From Proteles cristata cristata (lineage: Eukaryota > Chordata > Mammalia > Carnivora > Hyaenidae), in contig JAESUZ010004517.1 of NCBI GenBank assembly GCA_017311185.1, positions 124,001-188,000 on the forward strand: 64,000 bases of DNA. Reading direction: 5' to 3'. How positions within the stretch are numbered: the stretch's first letter is position 1; each line of letters begins with the position of its first letter. A program made the position numbers and the translations under genes. Below are positions 1 through 11,299 of this stretch, one piece after another. The notes beneath the pieces are model-generated. The model worked only from the letters and a program-made list of their open reading frames with translations, was not told where the DNA came from and did not search any database.

Positions 1-852
1 TGATTACTATTTAAATCTCAGGGAAATTTGTTATAAACCCTAGAAAGTTTTAAAGCACATGCCTGAATAGGATTACAGATAAAATCAAAGACCTGATAAG
101 GAAAAAAAAGTAAAAACTTGTTTTTCTGGGCAGATGAAAAAAGAGAAACAACTTTGTTTATATTTTCTTATCAAAAACAGACCAATGATACAAGAAAACT
201 TTATCTTTTTAACAGAGGGAAAAGTATAATTTTAATCTTATACCAGTGTACTTTTAAAATCCATTCATTTTAACCTTAGTCTGTCCTGACAGCATAAAAT
301 TTCTTTCCAAAGGTTTCCCTTCACAAACTTTCTACAACTTTCTTTTGCAATTAGATTTTATCCCAAGCCATTTCTCTCCAAACAATTGGTCTCATTTTAG
401 GACAAAATTACTTACCTTCAACAAAAATGTATTCCCATTCCTTACACCTTTCTAATGTATCTCCCACTTTCCTACATACAGAGTTGCTTCCCTTATTCTT
501 TTCAGTCCTAACTCCTAGAAACCTTAGTCGCCAGTGAAAACTAAGTAGTAGCCTGTTGTAAACTGTTACCCCAGATTTCTTTAGATGACAAATTTATGAA
601 TCAATTAAGCACAAAACATAGTAACAGCAGACTCAAATATCCTTACTTTCTCTGCAATAAGAAGTGAAAAGCACAAACCTATGTTCAGTAATCAGTGATT
701 TTGTATTTTATCTTATTTGGAAAAGACTTAGATTTCCTATGAATTCAATCCCAATTTATCATCCAGCAAAAGTTTAAAGTTTCAGGTAAGCAAAGACTAT
801 CTTAACAATCACCCATGAAAATTTTGAGACAAATAAAATTAACCATAATTTT
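1..852. other. AT-rich non-coding stretch, nothing recognised
   Basis: I see no coding exon, RNA gene or recognisable repeat here. The sequence is AT-rich and every reading frame is closed within short distances. Confidence 0.6.
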
Positions 853-860
853 AGGTCATC

Positions 861-1084
861 TTTTTTTTTTTTTTAATGTTTGTTTATTTGTTTTGAGAGA
901 GTGTGTGTGTGTGTCTGAGCAGAGTAGGGGCGGAGAGAGAGGCAGAGAGGGAGAGAATCCCAAGCAGGCTCCTTGCTGTGAGCGAGGAGCCGGATATGGA
1001 GTTGGATCTCACGAACCATGAGATCATGGCCTGAGCCGAAATCAAGAGTTGGACGGTTAACCAACTGAGCCACCTAGGTGCCCC
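861..1084 (-). mobile_element. tRNA-derived carnivore SINE (CAN-SINE)
   Basis: Read on the minus strand it has the tRNA-like head ending at 1084, a CT-rich body with a GT run, and an A tail (T run from 861). The target-site duplication AGGTCATCTTTTT is at 853-865 and 1085-1097, so both edges are defined. The head is diverged but recognisable. Confidence 0.9.
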
Positions 1085-1204
1085 AGGTCATCTTTTTGCT
1101 GACAAATTGTAACAGAGATACAATCTTATTTTTGACCATTAGTAAACCTTGGTAGAATAAAAGTTTCAGTTAGTTTAAATACTGAATTACGGGTCAGTCA
1201 ATTT

Positions 1205-1335
1205 GGGGGCATTGGTGGCTCAGTCCGTTAAACCTCTGACTTCAACTAAGGCCATGATCTCCAGTTCGTGGGTTCGAGCCCCATGCCGGCTCTGTGCAGC
1301 TGCTTGGGATTATCCCATAGAGTCCCCTTCCCCTG
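1205..1335 (+). mobile_element. Truncated carnivore SINE
   Basis: The tRNA-like head (TGGTGGCTCAGTCCGTTAA and B-box GGTTCGAGCCCC) is followed by the start of the body, then the element stops without its CT-rich region or A tail. An older, 3'-truncated copy. Confidence 0.75.
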
Positions 1336-2720
1336 GTAGAACTAACCAAAGACAGTTGGCTCCAATTATTGTAGCATATTAACCCAGGAAATGAATGAGG
1401 AAAAAGCCTGACATACAGCAAGAGTAACCTGGGTCTCTTAGGAGAAGGAACAGTGAGAGAGCCTCCAATATGTCAGGAGGAGTTTTATTTAGCCTAATTA
1501 GTGGTCAAGCAACTTCCTTAATAGGCTCTTAAGTCAGGGTCCTGATTTAGGGCCATGAAACTAAGCAAAACAAAGGTGGGACTTCCCACGATTTGGAGGA
1601 GTTCCAGCAAAGGAGGGCAAGCTGGAAATTAGTATTACAAGAGAGAGAGTTCCCTGAGAGGGCGACACCTCTTGATCTGGGAGTTTAATTTGTCCCAGCT
1701 TTTAAGAAAACAGTCCAAGGATGAGGTGGAAGGAAGAGAGGGGGTTCCATAGTAAGACCCACTGTTGATTGCCAAAGGGAATGGAGCTCCAACTGGTGGT
1801 CACGATTTCGCTCAGGACATCCCACTGACCTGAAAAAAGACTGGATCTATATAAGGGGACTGACTCTTTTGGGGTGTCCCACCAAGAGAGTCACAGCAGA
1901 TACAGGTAAACTGATTCTTAGGGCATCCCACCCAGTTGGGGGCTGGAGGGTCCACCAGAAGAGGGTCACTGCAAATGGCATACCACTTCCTGTTGGGGCG
2001 TCCCCTGGCACCAGGGAGAGCTAGACAGCAGTTCTGCCAGACCTGGTCAGAAAAAGTCAGGTGAGGACTTACCACTCAGATGGGTGGGAACTTGCTTGCC
2101 TAGAGATCAAAATGGTGGCTGGATCTGCAGGAACAGAGGAAAAGAGGCAAAGGCCAAAAAACAGTGAGGCAGCTGAGAGCACCTAGCCTCTGGAAAGGGT
2201 CCTGACCTAGTGTGTCATGTGTGCAGAGTTGCCTTGGGCAAGCTGCTAGTTGTACTGGACTCTGGGAGCAGACTTCAGTGAATGGAGTGAGAAAGCAGAG
2301 GAAGGGGGTTCTTCATCCTCATCATAAGGTACTGTCAGTCCTGTTCACCTATCAGCCTTTAGGCCACACCGGATGTCGCCCTGGCTGGAGGCCTTCATTG
2401 TTTGTGAGGTACTAGGGTTAAACTGCTGAAGAGCCAGAAAGAGAAAAGAGAGTGAGGGAGGAGTCCCTGCAAGGGCAAAAGGGAGATCCCTCACCCTTTG
2501 GGGCAGGCTGGTTCCTGCTTGGGGCTTGGAATGCTTACCCAAAAGTAACCTCAGAGGCAGGTCATCAGTTCCCCAAAGAGAACTAGAGTAGGTCCACTGA
2601 GAAAAGTTCAGGGAAATTCCCAGAGAATTGGGGGGGAGTCCCAGACTGGCCAAAACTCCTCATGTGGGGTTCTTCCAGATGTTGAACACAAAGTCTCTCT
2701 GTGCTGGCCACCAAATACGG
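1336..2720 (-). other. Probable endogenous-retrovirus internal remnant
   Basis: This stretch lies directly downstream, on the minus strand, of the LTR-like sequence at 2721-3010, so it sits where an ERV leader/gag region would lie. It contains loosely repeated GGGACACCC / GGGACGCCC-like motifs around 1870-2010. No retroviral protein motif is recognisable and all frames are broken, so the ERV call rests on position and composition only. A repeat-library search could assign it elsewhere. Confidence 0.3.
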
Positions 2721-3010
2721 TGTCTCTCAATTGGATAATTGTGGAGTCCACCCAAATGTGGGACAATGATCAGGTGGAAACCAATGGCATGGAGGTGAAA
2801 GAATTCACCTGAGGCAGAAAAAAGGAGATAGAATTTATTGGACACACCGCAGGGAAGCTGTGGGCAGGTCAGCAGCAGAGAGGCTGTCTGGAAGGAGGCA
2901 GTGGGTGGGTACCATTCTTAAAGAGGGAAGCTGTGTAGGTAAGGTGACCTATGGAATGCTCCCTTTTTTGGTAACTGAGCCTAGTTGTAAGTAGCCCACT
3001 GGTTAGTTAG
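2721..3010 (-). repeat. LTR-like sequence (class I ERV type?)
   Basis: On the minus strand this has the look of a retroviral LTR: a promoter-like TTTAAG stretch, then the polyadenylation signal AATAAA (complement of 2834-2839), then a U5-like segment containing GTGAATTCTTTCACC. The LTR ends are not sharp (no clear TG...CA pair), so boundaries are approximate. Confidence 0.4.
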
Positions 3011-3089
3011 GACGTATCGATATTTTGGGGTGGGTTCCCTAATGGGCCTGTCTGTATTTTATTGCTCAATAAAATTTTATTGCCTAAAA

Positions 3090-3215
3090 GCAGCCTCTAC
3101 AAATAATGCTGCAATGAAGTTGGGGGGGGGGGCGCAGATATCTTTCAAAATACTTATTATATTTTCTTTGGTTATGTTTCTAGAAGTGGAATTACTGGAT
3201 CATCTTGTAACCCTA
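3090..3215 (-). mobile_element. Old L1 fragment
   Basis: The antisense of an L1 ORF2 segment: AATAATGCTGCAATGA is followed by a G-rich tract and then AGAAGTGGAATTACTGGATC, a word order common in old mammalian L1 copies. A run of ten Gs sits at about 3122-3131. Confidence 0.6.
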
Positions 3216-3399
3216 AGTTCAGGCAGGGTGGAAGCAGTAGCATCCCTGTTGGTTGATGAGGGAATCACCCAATATACATTATACCCTTCACAACAGTTGC
3301 CAGTGACCTCCATATAGTAAAAGTCATGAACACTATTTAGTCACCATCTTTTTCAATTCTCTGAAGCATCAACACACTGAATTTGTAATATGAGACCAC
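3216..3399. other. Short unassigned stretch
   Basis: Nothing recognisable beyond a possible continuation of the neighbouring old repeats. Confidence 0.3.
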
Positions 3400-3850
3400 A
3401 TCTGGTTTTGTCTCACCTCCTGAGCCTCTGTGTCTGACTCTTCTCCTCTTGTTGGGATTCTGCAGGACAAGGGTCTGGTTCTCTACTCTTTCTCATGCCC
3501 CCTGACATGGCTGCCAGTAGGATCAACACCTTTTGATTTTTAACTCCAGCTCAGATCTATCACCTGGCTTCCTCTTTCATTTTCACTCCTAGTCTCTCCC
3601 AGCCCACAAGCTCCAGATCCACACCAGAATAAACGCATGCCCTCTCCAAACAGCTTCTCCTTTCCTCCACCCCGCTTTCTGGAAATGATACCAGCGTGCT
3701 CCTGGCTTTTCATGCCCACCAGGTAGCTCTGTACAACTCCACTGCCACAATCATCTCTCCAGGATTATTGGCACCCCCTCTAGTCAGGACTCTCACACTT
3801 CCTACCACCAGCACATCAGAAAGGTGTCATTTCTTCTGTGCTTGCTCCAT
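3400..3850 (+). repeat. L2-like LINE remnant
   Basis: Scattered L2-type words occur in the expected order, notably CCACTGCCACAATCATCTCTCC followed by GGATTATTGGCA, which resembles the L2 segment around ATCATCTCTCGCCTGGATTATTGC. Very diverged, no open frame. Confidence 0.35.
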
Positions 3851-4740
3851 TAACCAAGTCCAAAGGGATGCATGAGAAAACCCCAGAATTTGTAGTGAGA
3901 AATAAAACAGAATAGACACTCATGATGAGTGCTAGGAAACAAGGGGAAACCAGAAGGTAATAAGTAAGCAAAGAGCAGGCACTGCACACCCTCTTGCCTG
4001 GACAGAGCAGGGGGCAGCTGTGTGGACAGACTTAATCCCTCCATACCTTGTGAATAATTTACTATCTCGATGCACATATTTCATAAAATACAACCAATCT
4101 TCAATCACAGCCTGCAAGCTCTAACTAATGCTGCCAGTTATTCGGGATCCTATTTCAGACCTGCAAGGGAGCATCTTGGTTTTGGCGCTCTCTACTGTGA
4201 ACAGGTGGTGGTTGCAGCATTGGAAGTGAAAGACTCACCCAAGTAACAGGTAGAGAGGTTTGCTTTTTCTGGGGGTGATCACTAACAGTCATGGGGTCTG
4301 TGTACCTGGATGAGACAAAATAACAGAATTCATATTTTTCCTGATCACTAACTTAAATCAAGTCTTTTGTTATGAATGCAAGCTACAGATCCTTGTAAGA
4401 TTAACAGGAATTGTAACTTCATTGCTGGTAGAAACCTCAGAAGTTTTCATATCACATCATAGTTGATGTAGATACCTTGAATTACCATTTATGCCCCTTA
4501 GTATTTAGAAAATTATTGTAATTATTAGATAAGCTTCTATATCTTGTTATTAAGTGTGCCAATAAAGCAGCACATTTATTTCTATGTTGCAGATTGATTC
4601 TTAAAAATATCTTTGATTACTTTGTAATCCTATGTATTTTGTACGCATAAAAACATTCTGAGAAGACATTGATAACTTTCACCAGATTTCCCAAGGGGTC
4701 CATGGCCCCCAAAGTTTTGCTTTTTGAATAAAAATTATTA
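3851..4740. other. Non-coding, nothing recognised
   Basis: Unique-looking sequence. Short frames on both strands look like chance openings with no domain signal. Confidence 0.5.
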
Positions 4741-4754
4741 CTGCCTATCATCAT

Positions 4755-4880
4755 CATCATTTTTTACTTTTCACTTATTCATTTATTCAGCAAACATTTA
4801 TGTGACCTGCTCATCTCTCTGGTATGTCCTGGTCTAGATCCTAAGGGTACAAAGATTCCTGCCCTCAAGGAGTTAACTCA
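4755..4880 (-). repeat. L2 3' end fragment
   Basis: Reads as the reverse of an L2 tail: TTCATTTATTCAGCAAACAT, then a diverged version of the 'tgtgccaggcactg' region, then TTCCTGCCCTCAAGGAGTTA. Old and diverged. Confidence 0.5.
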
Positions 4881-5093
4881 TGGACTCATGGACAAGACAT
4901 CTGTTCAGATTGAGAAACAAGTAAGCAGAGGCTGAAGAGGCAGGCAGCTGCGAAGGGAGAAAGACAAGATCCCAAGAACATGGGAAGGTCAGAGTGCAGG
5001 AGTGGTATAGCATGCCAGACTCCAGGCCCAGATGCTCTGGATTAGATATTGTCAAAAATCCAGGGCAATTCTGTGATTAATGTTAAAAAATAA

Positions 5094-5446
5094 ATAATAG
5101 GCCACAAATGGAGTCACTTGTGCTAAGTCCTCCATTGGCAAATGAAGACTTAATACTTAATCTGACTGCAATTTCAGTCCTACAGGAATATAACCTTTAG
5201 CCAGTCAATCTGGAATTACCTGGTCAGCATTACTGAGATAATTTGCCTGATAGACCTCTGACTTCCCTCAAAGGAAGGTGACTCTGTCTGAAACAATATG
5301 TCCTTTGATAGAAACTTCCTTTTCTACCACCTTCTGCCTATAAAAGCTTTCCATTTTGTACAGTTCCTCAGAGCTTCTTTCTATATGCTAAGATGGGGTG
5401 CTGCCCACTTCATGAATTGTTGAATAAAACTAATAAATTTTCAAAA
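5094..5446 (+). repeat. LTR-like repeat, copy 1 of a pair
   Basis: It contains a TATA box (TATAAAA at 5339-5345) and, about 80 bases later, a polyadenylation signal (AATAAA at 5423-5428), the R-region layout of an LTR. The whole block is alignable by eye with 7930-8510 in the same orientation (shared: GAGTCACTT.TGCTAAG, ATTTGCCTGA, CAATTCATGAAT-type words). The family name is not certain; ERVL-type is possible. Confidence 0.5.
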
Positions 5447-5476
5447 ATTTTTAAAAATGTTTTTTTATTTATTTCT

Positions 5477-5517
<41 letters not shown>

Positions 5518-5686
5518 CGTGAGCAGGGAGGGTCAAAGAGAGAGGGAGATACAGAATCTGAAGCAGGCTCCAGGCTCTGAGCTAGCTGTCAGCACAGAGC
5601 CGGATGTGGGGCTTGATCTCACGACCACAAGATCATGACCTGAGCTGAAGTGGGACGCTGAACTGACTGAGCCACCCAGGCACCCC
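5447..5686 (-). mobile_element. CAN-SINE inserted at the end of an LTR
   Basis: A full-length minus-strand copy with a (GA)n tract at about 5481-5512. Target duplications of 20 bases, AAAACTAATAAATTTTCAAA at 5427-5446 and a one-mismatch copy at 5687-5706, prove insertion just behind the LTR polyadenylation signal. Confidence 0.92.
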
Positions 5687-5720
5687 AAAACCAATAAATT
5701 TTCAAATTTACTATGTTGAA

Positions 5721-5934
5721 TTTTTTTTTGTTTTAAATATCTTTATTTCTAGGAGAGAGAGAGAGTGAGCAGGGGAGAGTCAGAGAGAGAGGGAGATACA
5801 GACTCTGAAATAGGCTCCAGGTTCTGAACTGGCAGTCAGCACAGAGCCCGACGCGGGGCTCGAACCCACGAACCACGAGATCATGACCTAAGCGAAAGTA
5901 GGACGCTTAACCGACTAAGCCATCCAGAGGCCCC
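5721..5934 (-). mobile_element. CAN-SINE
   Basis: Minus-strand copy. The head ends with the complement of a GGGGCCTCTGGATGGCTTAG-like start at 5934, the B-box GGTTCGAGCCCC is intact, and the A tail is the T run at 5721-5729. I found no convincing target duplication. Confidence 0.88.
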
Positions 5935-6157
5935 ATTGTTTTTTGACATTGAATATTCCAATAAATCTTATGTGTAGAGAAGGTAGACTAGAGTGAAGAT
6001 GAAACAAAGAGGGAACAATCACTCATTTTGGCCAAGAGAGGGAGCGTTTGGTCTTTTGTGAGTGTCACTGGAACCTTGTTTTGTCTGTGCTTAGACAGAA
6101 TTAAAAATGGCTTCGCTTTGTTTCATTTTATCACGGTCTCAGAATAATCTTGCCTAA
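5935..6157. other. Short unique stretch between SINEs
   Basis: No recognisable feature. Confidence 0.4.
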
Positions 6158-6172
6158 GATTGGCATTCGGTA

Positions 6173-6389
6173 GGGGCGCCTGGGTGGCTTAGTCGGTTAA
6201 GCGTCCGACTTTTGCTTGGGTCATGATCTCACGGTTCGTGGGTTCGAGCCCCGCGTTGGGCTCTGTGCTGACTGCCAGCTCAGAGCCTGGAGTCTGTTTC
6301 AGTCTGTGACTCCCTCTCTCTCTGACCCTCCCCTGTTCACGCTGTCTTCCTCTCTCCTAGAAATAAATAAAACATTAAAAAAAAAAAAA
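6173..6389 (+). mobile_element. CAN-SINE
   Basis: Plus-strand full-length copy starting GGGGCGCCTGGGTGGCTTAG, with an intact B-box GGTTCGAGCCCC and a 3' end AAATAAATAAAACATT plus A tail. Target duplication GATTGGCATTCGGTA at 6158-6172 versus GATTGGTATTCGATA at 6390-6404 (13 of 15 match). Confidence 0.93.
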
Positions 6390-6474
6390 GATTGGTATTC
6401 GATAGACTTATGTCTAATAGAACAACATGGCCTAGCTGTGAGTGCCTGGCTAGCTTTTGAATGTTAGGGTTTCT

Positions 6475-6475
<1 letters not shown>

Positions 6476-6511
<36 letters not shown>
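6476..6511. repeat. (TG)n microsatellite
   Basis: About 18 uninterrupted TG units. Confidence 0.95.
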
Positions 6512-6514
<3 letters not shown>

Positions 6515-6664
6515 TTCTCAGAAAGTTTTCATGGTCCCTTTTTACCCTCTGTTTTCAATGTCCTAGATTACCAGGGATAGCCTCAATGTGAAATATTTTC
6601 CTCTTTGTCTCATAGACCAGAATGAATGTGCTGGTCTTTTAACATAACCAATATGAGTTTGCTT

Positions 6665-7160
6665 CTTGATGAGTCAGAAACTGCACCAGTTTGAGTTGTC
6701 ATAAAGGAAACTTTATTTGCAGAAAATAAGGAGATCACAGGGAATAGTTTCTAAACCCAGGACTCCCTGAGCAAGGGTGGATGGATTCCTTTTATTTAAG
6801 GTTAGGATGAATATTTGGATAGGGAAGCCTGTCATCCTGTGTAGAGGTGGGCATAAGGTCGTGGTTCCTTAAGGAAACACACCTATACATATATTGTATG
6901 TTATATAAATGAGGCTTGAGCTCCTCCTTGGGTGGAGATTTTATTATTATAATGAGGTAAAGTTTATTGTTGGTCATTCTTGAGGTCATTCTGTGTAGGC
7001 GAGAGTCAGGGGTTAAGCTCAAACTGGTCTGGGTTATCTGGGCCAGGGCGGTCACTATTGGTTGAGGGGCGGTTTCACTTTCCATTTGCCTGAGTTGAGA
7101 GGTAAGCTAGAAAGAAGAGCTTAAGGAAAAATGTGAGACCAATGCCCATGAGTACAAGTG
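6665..7160 (-). repeat. LTR-like remnant, antisense
   Basis: On the minus strand it contains CTGCAAATAAAG (AATAAA, complement of 6712-6717), preceded by sequence resembling U3/R of an ERV LTR. No internal retroviral sequence is recognisable, and the boundaries are a guess. Confidence 0.3.
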
Positions 7161-7316
7161 GGTGGGCAGCAAAGATCATGTATTGGGTTCTAGCTGGAGA
7201 CAGTATTTGGGTCTAAAAATTTTTATACTATAGAAAATTCCTGATGCTTTTCTACACTAGCTGCTATTTATTTAAGCCCCTCCTACATGCCAGACATTCA
7301 CAAAAAAACATTTAAA

Positions 7317-7532
7317 ATTTTTTTAATGTTTTATTTATTTCTAGGAGAGAGAGAGAGAGACAGCGTGAGCAGGGGAGGGTCAGAGAGAGAGGGAGTCACA
7401 GACTGAAATAGGCTCCAGGCTCTGAGCTGGCAGTCAGCACAGAGCCCAATGCGGGGCTCGAACCGACGAACCGCAAGATCATGACCTAAGCGAAAGTTGG
7501 ACGCTTAACCGACTAAGCCACCCAGGCGCCCC
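7317..7532 (-). mobile_element. CAN-SINE
   Basis: Full-length minus-strand copy with target duplication TCACAAAAAAACATTTAAA (7298-7316) and a one-base variant at 7533-7551. Confidence 0.93.
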
Positions 7533-7929
7533 TCACAAAAAAACAGTTAAACTCTAATCTTAACAAAAACCCAATTAGCAGGCATAGTTTCCTTATTGTA
7601 CCCTTGATAAAAGTATTAAGTAACTTCATAACGGCTAAGAAGTGACATAAGTAGACTAGTATTCAAGCCCTAGTGTTCTGACTCCAAAACTCAAGTGGTT
7701 TTCACCATTAGCTTTTCTGCAGGTTTGAGCCCCAAAGACTTGGTTGCATGCTGACAAATCAGAATTTCTCAACTGCAACGCGAAGTCTCACTAACCCTCA
7801 TCACCCTTCTCCTAAGTAGATCTAGGCTGAATAGTATATCTAGGTGCATCCAGTGTCCATCTAGATACAGCCTGATTTAAATGAGTGCTTTACACTTCTG
7901 AGGCCCTTCCAATCTTGGGAAACACCCTT

Positions 7930-8510
7930 GCCCTTGTTAAAAGCAGAACAACAGGCCCAAAATAGAGTCACTTATGCTAAGCCTCAATCACTGAAGTGAG
8001 ATTTAATTTTAGTTTTGGCTCTCTCAGAAATGGAATTTAAAAATTTTGTTGTTGTTTATTTATTTTTGAGACACAAAGAGACAGAGCATGAGTGGGGCAG
8101 AGAGAGAGGGAGACAGAATATGAAACAGGCTCTGGGCTCCGAGCTGTCAGCACCGAACCTGATGCAGGGCTTGAACTCACAAACCGCTAAATCATCACTT
8201 GAACCGAAGTCAGGTGCTTAACCAGACACCCCAGAAATGGAATTTTAAATCAGCCAATCAGGAATTACTTGATCAGCACTAGTTAAGTAATTTGCCTGAG
8301 AGACCGCCTGCCATCTCCTAAAGCAAAGTGACCTTGCCATAACCAACTCACTTTTTTGCTTAGCATAGCTTCCTTATTCCTCTCTCCTTGGCCTACAAAT
8401 GCCTTTCACTTTGGATGGCTCTTCAGAGCTCCTTTCCATTCATTAGATTGAATGCTACCCAATTCATGAATCTTTGATGAATAAAGACAGTAAGATCTTG
8501 AATTTTGTTT
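7930..8510 (+). repeat. LTR-like repeat, copy 2 of a pair
   Basis: Homologous to 5094-5446 in the same orientation, with the polyadenylation signal AATAAA at 8480-8485. It is interrupted by a SINE at 8041-8232. The stretch between the two copies holds two SINEs and other repeats but no recognisable gag/pol, so the pair may be either a decayed provirus or two separate solo LTRs. Confidence 0.5.
8041..8232 (-). mobile_element. CAN-SINE inside LTR-like copy 2
   Basis: Minus-strand copy with a small deletion near its 5' end (the usual GACTGAGCCACCCAGG block is missing just before the terminal ACACCCC). Target duplication AGAAATGGAATTTAA at 8026-8040 and AGAAATGGAATTTTA at 8233-8247. Confidence 0.9.
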
Positions 8511-8892
8511 TTGATCATGCTTAATAAAGACCACCTTTTGTCAAGCACTCAAGAAGCCCATCTGTTTTCTTCACACCCGTTGACTTGGTTCATCATGGGA
8601 CATGGAAACTGAAGGGACCCGATGAGAGATAAAAAGTCATTTTTTCCTTCACTGCTTTTCAGTTTCTATTCTTGCTAGGGCCTGTACCCTGACCCCACTA
8701 CTACTCTACATACGTCTTGTGATGCAAATAGCATATGTCCTCCTTATAAGGGACAGAGATAATGGTGTCTTTGGAATCTTCCAGCACATAGATAACATCT
8801 AAGGAGTGATGGGGCAGTGTCTTCATAAACATTCTCCAAGACTGTGACTCCAAACACCCCAACACCAAGATCCCTGGCTTCAGGGAATGAGT

Positions 8893-9128
8893 ATTTTTAT
8901 TTACTTATTTTAAAGTTTATTTTTGAGAGAGAGAGAGAGAGAGAGAGTGTGTGTGTGTGTGTGTGTGTGTGTATGAGCATGGAGGAGGCAGAGAGAGAGA
9001 ATCCCAAGCAGGTTCCACGCTGTCAGTACAGAGCCTGACTTGGGGTTTAACTCAGGAACCAAACCATGAGATCATGACCTAAGCCAAAATCAAGAGTTGA
9101 ACACAACTGACTGAGCCACTCAGACATT
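8893..9128 (-). mobile_element. Diverged CAN-SINE with (GT)n
   Basis: Minus-strand copy. The CT-rich body has expanded into (GA)n then (GT)n at about 8929-8973. The head is diverged and ends near 9128. A short repeat, GAATGAGT, flanks it (about 8885-8892 and 9133-9140). Confidence 0.8.
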
Positions 9129-9149
9129 CTGAGAATGAGTGACTTATGA

Positions 9150-9480
9150 AGGACACGTGGACTCAGTCCTTGTTCTGACCAGTTCTTGGATGCCTAAAAG
9201 GACATGTGCACCACACTGCAATCCCCAGTAAAAACCCCAGACCCCAAGCAAAAATGAGACTCATGTTCATTTCCTTTCCTAGTCTTCCAGACACTCTGTC
9301 CAGATCTCTTTCTTTTTTTCTTTATGTTCTCTTTCTCTTTCTATGTATATCTTGAATAAACTCTGCTTTCACCTCCCCTGGCTCACCTTTGATTCCCATC
9401 CTTTGCAAAGGCAAGGACCCTCTTGGCTAATCCTGTAGGGTCTCACTGTACATCAAACCCACTGCTGGCATCAAACCCAC
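9150..9480 (+). repeat. LTR-like remnant
   Basis: It contains CTTGAATAAACTCTGC (AATAAA at 9355-9360) in a CT-rich context followed by a U5-like segment. The identification is tentative. Confidence 0.3.
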
Positions 9481-10588
9481 TTAACTATCACCACAGCCCT
9501 AGAAAGTAAATTCTATTAGCTCCAGTTTATAGATGAACAGACTGGATCAGGAAGAGGTTAAGACCATGTAGGAAGTGAATGAGAGGATCTGATCAGCAGA
9601 TGCCAGGCACCAGAGCCCCTCAACAGCACACACTCTGCAACAGCATTCACAATACTGATTATCAGGCATCATTACTGGAATCATCAGTCATTACCTACGA
9701 GGTTGTACTGTGCTTTACTGTGCAGATACCGAAGCTCAGAGCAGTTATGTAATTCTGCTTGAGTCTCAGGATGTATTTTGGACCTAAGCCAGACGGCAGG
9801 CTGATGACCCAATGCCACCTGGGATGTGTCCCATGGAACCTCACACTTGACTCGTAGGTTGTGCCCCAGCCAAATAGGCCATGAGGCAAAGATTTGTGTG
9901 CAGGAAGTCTGTCCTTGGGGAGTGCTCCTGGGATCAACACAAGTAAGGGTGGCAGGCAGGCAGAAATGAGCAGAGGGAGAAAGTGAGCTGCATGCAGTTA
10001 CTACTGAGGTCTCAGCTGTTTCATGAGGAACTGTGGAACTGGGAGGAATGTCCCAGTTGAGGTGAGGCTGAGGTGAGTGGGCCAGGCATCAGTCTGTCTT
10101 CGGATTCTGAGTAACCGTGGGTGAGGTAGCACCCTTCACCTTGGCAATTCCTGCAAAGGGCCTCAGCTTGCAGACAATGGCTGACCATAAAGAAAAACGT
10201 GTTCAGTGGCTTGATCACTCCACCCTGTCACCTCACCAGCCCACAGGCAGTGTTAGACCTGAACAAGGAAGTATAAAGCAGGTGCTGGCCACACCCTCTG
10301 AGCCACCCTCCAGAGTTACAGCCACACGTTCAGAACCACCTCTAAGTGCTAACAGAGCAGGAAAGGCCTAGCCACAGAGCTGGCTCAAAAGCCACAAGGG
10401 GACTTACAAGAGCTGAGCAAATGCATGAAGGGTGCAACTTCAACTTGCCCTTAAGTACTCTTAGGGTCACCACAAAGCTCATTAAAAGCCCATAAATATG
10501 CAATACATAAATATATACAATTATAACAGAATGCATCATGGGTAGGTGCATGTGCAGGCCAAAATCTACCAGCAGTTAATAAAAAATG
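9481..10588. other. Mostly unique non-coding sequence
   Basis: A short stretch at about 9490-9580 resembles an ancient mammalian interspersed repeat (…TATAGATGAACAGACT…). The rest shows nothing recognisable. Overlapping short frames on both strands at 9695-10371 have no domain signal. Confidence 0.4.
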
Positions 10589-10729
10589 TCAATCACTGGA
10601 CTTCAAGGTGTATTACAAAGCTGTAATCATCAAGACAGTATGTTACTGGCACAAAAACACACCCGGCTCAATGGAACAGAATAGAGAACCCAGAAATGGA
10701 CCCACAAACATATGGCCAATTCATCTTTT

Positions 10730-10953
10730 TTTTTTTCTTCTAAATTTTTTAAAATTTATTTCTAGGAGAGAGAGAGAGACAGCGTGAGCAGGGGAGGGTC
10801 AGAGAGAGAGGGAGACACAGAATTAGAAGCAGGCTCCAGGCTCTGAGCTGGCAGTCAGCACAGAGCCCGACGCGGGGCTCGAACCCACGAACCGCGAGAT
10901 CATGACCCAAGCGAAAGTCGGACGCTTAACCGACTAAGCCACCCAGGCGCCCC
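10730..10953 (-). mobile_element. CAN-SINE nested in L1
   Basis: Full-length minus-strand copy of the common variant. It is bounded by TGGCCAATTCATCTTTT at 10713-10729 and again at 10954-10970. Confidence 0.94.
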
Positions 10954-10970
10954 TGGCCAATTCATCTTTT

Positions 10971-11297
10971 AAAAAAAAATTTAATCGTTTATTGTCAAGT
11001 TGGTTTCCATATAAAACCCCATGCTCATCCCCACAAGTGTCCTCCTCCATTCCCATCACCCCCCTTCCCCTCTCCTCCATGCCCATCAGTCCTCAGTTTG
11101 TTCTCAGCATTCAAAAGTCTCTCATGGTTTGCCTCCCTCCCTCTCCCCCGCTATTTTTCCCCTTCTTCTCCCCCAGGGTCTTCCGTTAAGTTTCTCCTAA
11201 CTTTCCTATACAAGCAAACATATGGTATCTGTCCTTCTCTGCCTGACTTATTTCGCTCAGCATAACACCCTTGAGTTCCATCCATGTTGCTACACAT
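10971..11297 (-). mobile_element. 5'-truncated L1 (3' end only), nested at the same site
   Basis: Antisense L1 3' end: the tail lies at 10971-10983, then the complement of the typical 3'UTR (GTTTATTGTCAAGTTGGTTT), extending into the last ORF2 codons. It is bounded by TGGCCAATTCATCTTTT (10954-10970) and a third copy at 11298-11313, so it used the same target as the neighbouring SINE. Confidence 0.92.
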
Positions 11298-11299
11298 TG

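Noticed and set aside
1812..2075. 87-codon minus-strand frame considered as a retroviral gag fragment
   Set aside because: No recognisable gag motif; only the neighbouring LTR-like sequence suggests an ERV.
5481..5512. Regular GA/GT runs considered as CRISPR-like or satellite arrays
   Set aside because: They are simple-sequence expansions in SINE bodies with no spacer structure.
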